Shown here: piece after piece, positions 57,698-64,000 of the stretch
Position numbering within the stretch: position 1 is the first letter of the stretch
Layout of the letters: each line of letters begins with the position of its first letter
Source: Symsagittifera roscoffensis
Taxonomy: Eukaryota; Xenacoelomorpha; Acoela; Convolutidae
Reading direction: 5' to 3'
Assembly: GCF_963678635.1 (NCBI RefSeq)
Contig: NC_087066.1
Location: 15,795,949 to 15,859,948 of the forward strand
Length of the DNA stretch: 64,000 bases
Notes under the pieces: model-generated
The model's database searches: none
The model's input: only the letters and a program-made list of their open reading frames with translations
Told to the model about the DNA's origin: nothing
Made by a program: the position numbers and the translations under genes

Positions 57698-60321
57698 CTG
57701 AACAAATTTCAAACACAATTCCAGATTCAAATCAACCATTTTATGCAATGTGCGATGCTTCGAACTTTGGCATCGGTGCAGCACTATTACAATCACATAA
57801 TGGTACAAATAAAATGAACCTCATATCAGCAAATTCTCGATTATTCACTCAAGCAGAGCTACGACTCTCAACTCTAATGAGAGAATGCACAGCCATAATA
57901 TATACACTGACAGAATATGAATTTCTGATACTTGGATCAAAACATCCAACAGTTCTATTCACAGACCATAAACCAATCATCTTTCTCTTTACACAAAAAT
58001 CTAACCCAAACCACCGAGTTTACAGATTTCAACTAATTCTAATGAAATTTCCAAACTTACATATAGTTTGGACTGCAGGAAAAAATCTTGCATTACCAGA
58101 CACCTTAAGTCGAAATACACCACCTGAATTACTTACACGAAAAACAACAGTTGAAATACCCAAAAACATAAAATTCTACCTTGCAGAAAACGAAACATCA
58201 CCCCGATTGGAATGCAGATATGCAGTAAAAACTGATATTGAACAATCACAAATAAATAATTTACAACATTTCCCACTTTATTTAGATTGTCAAAATAATC
58301 ATTATGAAGTTGATTTACTTGGAACATCAACTTTCAAACCAATCCCATATTCTCAATGGATAAAAAATAACACCCAACAAAAACGAACAAAACAACACCC
58401 GCCTAAGAAAGACCATTTTCCACTAATTGAAAAAGAAGATTTAACTGATAAAATAAATTTATCAGGACCACAAACAAATGATTCAAAATACACAATAAAT
58501 CAAGTTTTTGACCTTCACGACCCACTTGACACAATACCCTTATCTAAATTAGAAATCGAAAACATTTTTCTCCCCCCAACAGAAACAATTACAATTTCAA
58601 CACTGAAACAATATCAAAACCTTGACCCAGTAATTCTACAACTGAAATCATGGCACAAATATAAAACTAAACCTATCAAAGCAGATTCAACCATTCTAGA
58701 AAACAAAACACTCCTCCGATATTTTCGAAAATTCAATAATACAACAATTAACGAAAATACAGACCTTTTAGAGTATAACCTGAATGAATCTACAGTTCCA
58801 TGTCTCCCTATAAGTATGATTCTTATAGCTTTTAATATTTCACATACACAAAATATTAAAGGACACTCTGGATCAGAAAAAACATATTCAAACTTTATAC
58901 AAAATTTTTACTTCCCAAATGCACCAATTTGGATAAAAGTACTATGCAATGACTGTATAGTATGTCAACTAAATAAACCTTACCCAAATCAAAAACAAAT
59001 AGCACAAAAACAAGATTTTAAAGGACAAAGTTTGTACTTTAATCATCGTATCTCATTTGATACTAAAGGACCAATTTCACCCTCATCAGAAGGAAACTCC
59101 TACATTATGGTAATTGTTGACGCATTTACACATTATGTAGCACTTAACCCAGTACCACATTGTAACGCTTATTACGCTTACACAACACTCTATGAACACT
59201 GGATAGCAAAATTCGGACTACCAGAAATTTTAGTTACAGACAACGGTACAGAATTCATAAATAATGAAATTATCACACTATGTCATTTATATAACATTAA
59301 ACACAAACCACGTACATCTCATGCACCTTGGACAAACGGCTTAGTCGAAGGTATGAACCGTTCATTACAAGAATATCTTAGATGTATCATCAACGGAAAT
59401 GATACAAAATATACCGAATGGTCAGCAGATGTAAAATTATTTCCCTTAGCATATAATTCGCAAATAACGACAACTTTAGGAATGTCACCATACGAAATGG
59501 TTTTTAACCAAAAGCCACGCAAACCAATAATGTTTACAGCAAATTCTCATAAAAACGCACAAGGTTATTGTCAACCAAATAAAGACTCAATTTGTTATAA
59601 CCTACCTTTACATACACACGATGAAGATCATTTTCATCACCCACAAATTCTTAAACTAGCCTCCGGTACACACACCGAATGGATTCTAAATAGAGATAAA
59701 AAACACAATGAAATTTATCAAAAAATAACAAAAAAGTTATTACAAAGACAAAACATCAATGAACAAATCAATTCACGTTTTACACCAGCCTCCGATTTAA
59801 AAATTGGAACATTTGTTTTAATACCTAATTTTAATACTCAAAAAGGAATTTCTAAAAAATTACAACCCCTTCGAAAAGGACCATACCAAATAATTGCAAA
59901 ACCCACTGATGTCACATATAAAATTACCGACTCAAACACAAAAGAAATCGTTCAACATCGAAACAACCTATTACCCTATTACCCAAAAGAATACGCACTC
60001 CGCGAATTAACTCAATTATATTCTTTCACAGGATTAAAAATCATTCAAAATGAACCACATCTGAAAAACACAGAACAAAATGATAACCCCACCGAAAATC
60101 AAAACACAAAACCAACCGCCACCAAAAACAATACACAAAACCATAAAGAATCTCCAAAACAAAGAAAAAATAGAAAAATGACAGAACAAATAATACCCCA
60201 AGAAGAAATAGACAAATCTGAACATAGAAAAACAACAAGACTCCGAAATCAACCACGTAAAAACTACAAAATGTTCATCCCCCAATCTAAAATATTAAAG
60301 AAAGTAGAATTTAAAAAGTAA
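57684..60321 (+). pseudogene. RNase H and integrase of the plus-strand element, -1 frame relative to gag-pol
   Basis: The natural continuation of pol. RNase H: AMCDASNFGIGAALL (Asp near 57751), RECTAIIYTLTEYEF, LFTDHKPI. The integrase zinc finger spans about 58849-58980 (HSGSEKTYSNFIQ ... CNDCIVCQL). The catalytic core has SFDTKGPIS (about 59055), VTDNGTEF (about 59239) and GLVEGMNRSLQ (about 59348), followed by LKIGTFVLIPNF and a charged tail. The shift from the gag-pol frame falls in an A-rich run (ATAAAAAGAAAC, about 57675-57686). No standard X-XXY-YYZ slip site is in register, so a one-base indel or assembly error is more likely than programmed frameshifting. The first ATG (57748) lies inside RNase H and is not a real start. 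Confidence 0.88.
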
Positions 60322-60921
60322 TTTTAAGATTTCATACTTCACAATCTTGAAACCTCCGTAACATTTTTCATTTCAATTTTTCAAAATAACATGCTCACAA
60401 GTACGCAATAATCCTAGTTCAAAATAGACCAATAGGATTCATCCAATCCGCCACTTTCTCTAACTCAAACTAAGATCAATTAGACGAATAATCTAGAACT
60501 CCAGGCACATCTCTAACTATAACTTTACGACCTCCAGGTCAAAAATAAGCAAACCACTCCAACTTGACAACTAAAATAAATATCACCATAATACCGTACC
60601 CCTCCCTTATCTAATAACCCAAAGATCAACAATATTTCCCCAACTCAGACCACGAATACCCCCAAAACAAATTTGATAACTTAGCCTAAAGTAACAAAAT
60701 GAAGATTCTAATTAGCCTAAAGTATAAAAATCTCACCATACCCCGGATCATTTGACAAACAAAAATAAAGAAAAAGACGACCTCCCAGTCACCATGAAAA
60801 TTGCCCCCAACAATTTTTTACAAAACTCAACCCACTTGTCAAAAAACTAATAAATAATTCGACCACACTAGAAAATCGCCTCAAACAGCAAAAAATATTC
60901 GACCAAGAGATCATTTCTTAA
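60322..60921. other. Non-coding spacer after pol
   Basis: About 0.6 kb with stops in all frames between pol and the accessory ORFs. A splice acceptor for the downstream genes could lie here; no site is outstanding. Confidence 0.4.
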
Positions 60922-61152
60922 ATGCTCTTCTCTCAAACAGTTGCTCAAATACTTATAAATTTTAAACATTTTTTTTCAATACTTGAAGCCTTTATAATAT
61001 TTCTTTTTGATATACTTGAATCTTTTCTAATAATCCTAATCATTTTTTGTAACATTTTTTTAATTTTCTACACTCTACTCGAACTATTCCTCCAACTTTC
61101 CAAAACCCTTGAATATATCCACAGGTACGATTTTAACAACTTGTCTAAATGA
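60922..61152 (+). CDS. Tiny hydrophobic ORF a (membrane protein)
   Basis: 76 residues from ATG 60922. Residues of about 20-60 are almost entirely Phe, Ile, Leu and Val (AFIIFLFDILESFLIILIIF), enough for one long or two short membrane spans. A short polar tail follows. Its stop TGA overlaps the ATG of the next ORF (ATGA at 61149-61152). T-rich sequence favours hydrophobic codons, so chance is not excluded. The coupled overlap with a second similar ORF in an otherwise A-rich element argues for function. I know no family. Confidence 0.45.
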   Translation: MLFSQTVAQILINFKHFFSILEAFIIFLFDILESFLIILIIFCNIFLIFYTLLELFLQLSKTLEYIHRYDFNNLSK

Positions 61153-61337
61153 TACGAACAATTTTCAGTAGAACTGATATTTTTTTATTGTTTGTAATTT
61201 TCATAACATTTTTATCATCCCTCATTTTGACCATCTGTAAATGTATAAAGAAAGCAATCCTCACATTTGCCCTAGCAACAGTCCTTCTAATTCTTTTTTT
61301 GGAAGAATATTATAATAAACACAAAATTTCTCACTAA
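61149..61337 (+). CDS. Tiny hydrophobic ORF b (membrane protein)
   Basis: 62 residues from ATG 61149, overlapping ORF a by 4 nt (ATGA). It has two hydrophobic segments (IFLLFVIFITFLSSLILTI and AILTFALATVLLILFL) split by a Cys/Lys-rich turn (CKCIKK), which fits a hairpin of two membrane spans. In size and layout it resembles small viral ion-channel-like accessory proteins; that is an analogy only. Confidence 0.45.
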   Translation: MIRTIFSRTDIFLLFVIFITFLSSLILTICKCIKKAILTFALATVLLILFLEEYYNKHKISH

Positions 61338-61345
61338 AGTAATAA

Positions 61346-62479
61346 TTCAAAAAACCATCAAAAATTGCTACCCAACAGTCACAGAATCAGTCTTCACCGA
61401 CATCATCCCAAGATAAGCAAACACCACCTTCAACTACTCAAAATCCTCAAACGTCTACACGAATTTCTTTTCAAGACAATCCATACACTTTTGAAGAACG
61501 ACATACTCGTTTATCAGAACCACTAGAACCAGTCCAACGACAAGCACCTTTAAGCGAACCAACATATAACCTATACCCAACACTACCACAAGAACTAAGT
61601 AGAATAAGAAATTCTAGTAAAAACCAAAATACAGTCGAAATAAATAGACAAATTATACATCCTCGACGAAACAGAAATCTTCAAACTCCCCGAGTTCATT
61701 TTGATATACCTCAATCCCCATCACAAAACACTCCAGAAAACCCCATTGGTATATTACCAGAAACCCCTACGCTTCTTTCACAACGTAGCACCTCAAGCCT
61801 ACCATCAGATTACTTAGGTTCAACACCAACATCTGAGCAAATACGTGAAAATCCCTTTAACCCCCCAAACCAGGCATCGCGACTACCATATTGGACTACA
61901 CATTCATTTATACAAGGTGAACCAAATTTAGTCAATGACCCCATAGATATTTCTACGGATACAACAACATCCTCATCACTACCAGAAACATTATCACTAC
62001 CATCAACACCATCAATAAGCCAGTTTTCACCACCACCCTTTAACTTAACCTTTCCAAATAATCTCGACGCCAGATATCGAGAACAATCATCAATAAATAT
62101 TCCTTTAAGACTAGATTGGAATACATTCACAGCACCTCCACCACTATTTGGACAACATCAAGAAAGTAACCGCCTTCATAACTGGGCACTTAATAGATTA
62201 CAATATCGCCAAGATATTCACAACGATATCCGTGATCACAATATTCAAATACTCCAACAAAACAGTTTACAATTAAAGTTTGAAATCACAGTTAAGTTAA
62301 ATAATATTACCCAACATCCCTACCCATTAAACCCACCTAACATAACAGCTCAATCACTACCACCACCGTTTATAACTACTGAAGTAATATACAAATACGA
62401 CAGATATACCAAAAACACAATTGGCTACATTACATTTTATAATCCATACTCAGGATTATCATACACATGTATATTCTAA
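61346..62479 (+). CDS. 377-codon ORF without any ATG, Ser/Pro/Gln-rich
   Basis: Open from just after TAATAA (61340-61345) to TAA at 62477-62479, with no in-frame ATG that I could find. The first two thirds are rich in Pro, Ser, Thr and Gln (LSEPLEPVQRQAPLSEPTY, STSSLPSDYLGSTP). The C-terminal third looks folded (HNWALNRLQYRQDIHNDIRD, IYKYDRYTKNTIGYITFY). The length and base-composition match to the neighbouring genes make a chance frame unlikely. Expression must come from splicing onto an upstream exon, a non-AUG start or frameshifting. The env ATG at 62467 overlaps its last 13 nt. Family unknown. Confidence 0.6.
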   Translation, partial: FKKPSKIATQQSQNQSSPTSSQDKQTPPSTTQNPQTSTRISFQDNPYTFEERHTRLSEPLEPVQRQAPLSEPTYNLYPTLPQELSRIRNSSKNQNTVEINRQIIHPRRNRNLQTPRVHFDIPQSPSQNTPENPIGILPETPTLLSQRSTSSLPSDYLGSTPTSEQIRENPFNPPNQASRLPYWTTHSFIQGEPNLVNDPIDISTDTTTSSSLPETLSLPSTPSISQFSPPPFNLTFPNNLDARYREQSSINIPLRLDWNTFTAPPPLFGQHQESNRLHNWALNRLQYRQDIHNDIRDHNIQILQQNSLQLKFEITVKLNNITQHPYPLNPPNITAQSLPPPFITTEVIYKYDRYTKNTIGYITFYNPYSGLSYTCIF

Positions 62480-64000
62480 AATTATTAATTTTTCTCCAAC
62501 TCCCTTTTCTAGTAATCTCAAATCAAAACATAAACCCTTCTCCTCGTACAGGACCACAAGATTTATTAGTAACACATTACGATTGTGAAGAAAATGAACA
62601 AAAAACACTACACAAATATGCAATAAATCAAGTATCACAATGTGAAACAGAACCACAAGCTATAGAAACCACAGATGTAATAGCAGCACTCTATTCAAAA
62701 GCCCGAGCAACAACAGTTACAGGTTATAAATTCACAGCAACATTTTCCGAAAAGAAAGTACATTGTTCACAAGTCTCGAACGGAAACAAAAACCGACTTG
62801 ACCATGAATCATTCTATCAAAGTAATATAGAACGTCTTTTACATCTCAATCCCGACGATTGTAAAAATGAATTACTAAGACTAAACATCACACAAAATAA
62901 AAACTCCCAAAGAAAATTAGTTAATTTTCAAGTTTTTTCAGACTCTGTACATCAATCACAACTTGAAAGACACCAAGGACATATAAAACTAGACGAAAAA
63001 TACCCGTATAACGGCGCACACGGACGATTAACCTATGATCTACACGATAAACATTGGATACCACACATTGGTATAAATGACCCATCAAACTGCAAAGCAG
63101 ACACAAAAAATAAAGGATACCAAGAAATAATGTTTTTCGATTGGAAAATACAACTCGAAAAAATACAACTAACACGAGATTTATCAGATAATACAATGAT
63201 CTATCAAGGAATCCGATTACCTTGTAAAAATGATCAAGGTTATTGCGACCCTACAACGAGAACACAAGCAACAATTGTTTGGTTCCCCGAAGATACATGT
63301 ACAACATTTCAAGTAGCAAAAATACACGCTCGTATGATAAAATTTCACGAAAAATATTTTATACAATCAATTCCATATGAACAAGTCCATCCATCACGAA
63401 AACTAAGTTCTAATTTTAGAAACATAGACAATATAGAAAACAAATTGACACGTTTTCAAATATATCAAGAAACAGAACTTGCATGTAAATACAGGAATCC
63501 ACTTCACAGAACACAATACTCTGAAATATTAGTTGAATACGAAAAAGGATTCGACATGACCACTGGAAAAATAAAAATCGACCCATATGCCACAGGTCAT
63601 CCTTTAAACGAAGGAACATCCTATATACCAGTTAATTTTCAAAAAAGCAACGGACAACCTGGTGGACATCTAAAACCTCAGGACACCAGAAGCACACGCT
63701 TACAAGAATTATCACTAATGAACACTACATATTTCGGTAATATCCACTATGATATTCATTTAGATATGAAACTAGATTATACAATTAGCCGAATTTTTCA
63801 AGAAATGTCACTCTCCGAATTAGAAACACTACACCACCTATGCGAATTAGAACGAACACAAATATTACAATCACTTGCACTAGCAGTATTAAAAATACCC
63901 TATGCAGGATACTTATTATCTGGAAATAGATCAAATTTTTTAGACTATGAAGGAAACATCTTATGGTTTTATACTTGTACTAAAAAAGTATCACCACTAT
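62467..64000 (+). CDS. Env-like secreted/membrane glycoprotein (partial, continues past the window)
   Basis: At least 511 codons from ATG 62467, open to the last base. The N-terminus (MYILKLLIFLQLPFLVIS) is a clear signal peptide. The ectodomain contains many cysteines and several N-glycosylation sites (NITQN, NTTYF, NRSNF). Near the right edge it reads LHHLCELERTQILQSLALAV, then AGYLLSGNRSNF and ILWFYTCTKK. That recalls, to my eye, the late ectodomain of mononegavirus/chuvirus-type glycoproteins that some invertebrate retroelements have captured. No furin site or transmembrane anchor is visible yet because the end is missing. It would make the element potentially infectious in kind, but function cannot be judged from a partial gene. 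Confidence 0.7.
   Translation, partial: MYILKLLIFLQLPFLVISNQNINPSPRTGPQDLLVTHYDCEENEQKTLHKYAINQVSQCETEPQAIETTDVIAALYSKARATTVTGYKFTATFSEKKVHCSQVSNGNKNRLDHESFYQSNIERLLHLNPDDCKNELLRLNITQNKNSQRKLVNFQVFSDSVHQSQLERHQGHIKLDEKYPYNGAHGRLTYDLHDKHWIPHIGINDPSNCKADTKNKGYQEIMFFDWKIQLEKIQLTRDLSDNTMIYQGIRLPCKNDQGYCDPTTRTQATIVWFPEDTCTTFQVAKIHARMIKFHEKYFIQSIPYEQVHPSRKLSSNFRNIDNIENKLTRFQIYQETELACKYRNPLHRTQYSEILVEYEKGFDMTTGKIKIDPYATGHPLNEGTSYIPVNFQKSNGQPGGHLKPQDTRSTRLQELSLMNTTYFGNIHYDIHLDMKLDYTISRIFQEMSLSELETLHHLCELERTQILQSLALAVLKIPYAGYLLSGNRSNFLDYEGNILWFYTCTKKVSPL

Larger units (their letters stand above)
50100..64000 (+). mobile_element. Retrovirus-like Ty3/Gypsy element with accessory ORFs and an env-like ORF (right end outside window)
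   Basis: The order on the plus strand is leader, small basic ORF, gag-protease-RT, RNase H-integrase, two tiny hydrophobic ORFs, an ATG-less ORF and an env-like ORF that is still open at 64000. The coding strand is extremely A-rich, so C/T-poor codons (AAA, ACA, CAA, AAT) dominate, unlike any other gene in the window. Coding is intact except for one frameshift near 57.68 kb. The element starts somewhere after 49.8 kb; LTR limits cannot be set without the 3' copy. Confidence 0.87.

Overview
This is eukaryotic, almost certainly invertebrate-animal, DNA. It is AT-rich, has GT-AG introns, sparse genes and a heavy retroelement load, and contains one 200-N assembly gap. Only two host genes are firmly identified, both on the minus strand. 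ERH (enhancer of rudimentary homolog) is a single uninterrupted ORF at 16126-16467. An endosomal-type Na+/H+ exchanger (SLC9A6/7/9 class) lies at 15881-7347; its 13 exons could be joined by hand with consistent phase into 702 codons. Splice-acceptor-like sites sit 4 and 35 nt upstream of the two start codons, and the genes are only 244 bp apart, so an operon or trans-splicing arrangement is possible. Two further probable exons of an unidentified minus-strand gene lie at 2.9-4.5 kb.

From about 17 kb onward the window is mostly mobile DNA. 17.1-18.9 kb holds a MITE-like inverted-repeat element, a degraded ORF and part of a dispersed repeat that also occurs near 0.6 and 6 kb. 19.6-25.0 kb is a near full-length non-LTR retrotransposon on the plus strand: an unusual leading ORF, a PHD-type ORF1 and an APE-endonuclease/RT ORF2 with two stops and a frameshift. 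Its leading ORF is split by a 5'-truncated Penelope-like insertion carrying a GIY-YIG endonuclease, with a clean 13-bp target duplication. 25.7-27.5 kb is an older, decayed LINE on the minus strand, followed by the gap.

28.1-40.0 kb is a large Ty3/Gypsy-type element on the minus strand, with gag-protease-RT-RNase H-integrase broken by three lesions. Where an env would normally sit there is a small ORF, then by a TGATG stop/start overlap an SGNH/GDSL-hydrolase-like ORF, then a same-frame Ser/Pro-rich ORF. Its upstream region (40.1-44 kb) has a duplicated hairpin unit and many GGAGGGT motifs. A second, eroded SGNH-like ORF lies at 44.1-44.4 kb. 47.3-49.3 kb carries minisatellites.

50-64 kb (running off the right edge) is a second, younger-looking retrovirus-like Ty3/Gypsy element on the plus strand. 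It has a small basic leading ORF overlapping gag-pol, a giant gag-pol with an Asn/Arg/Ser-rich insert, and a pol continuation in the -1 frame. Then come two tiny overlapping hydrophobic ORFs, a 377-codon ORF with no ATG, and a signal-peptide-bearing glycoprotein-like ORF. The env-position genes of these two LTR elements are the most unusual content of the window.
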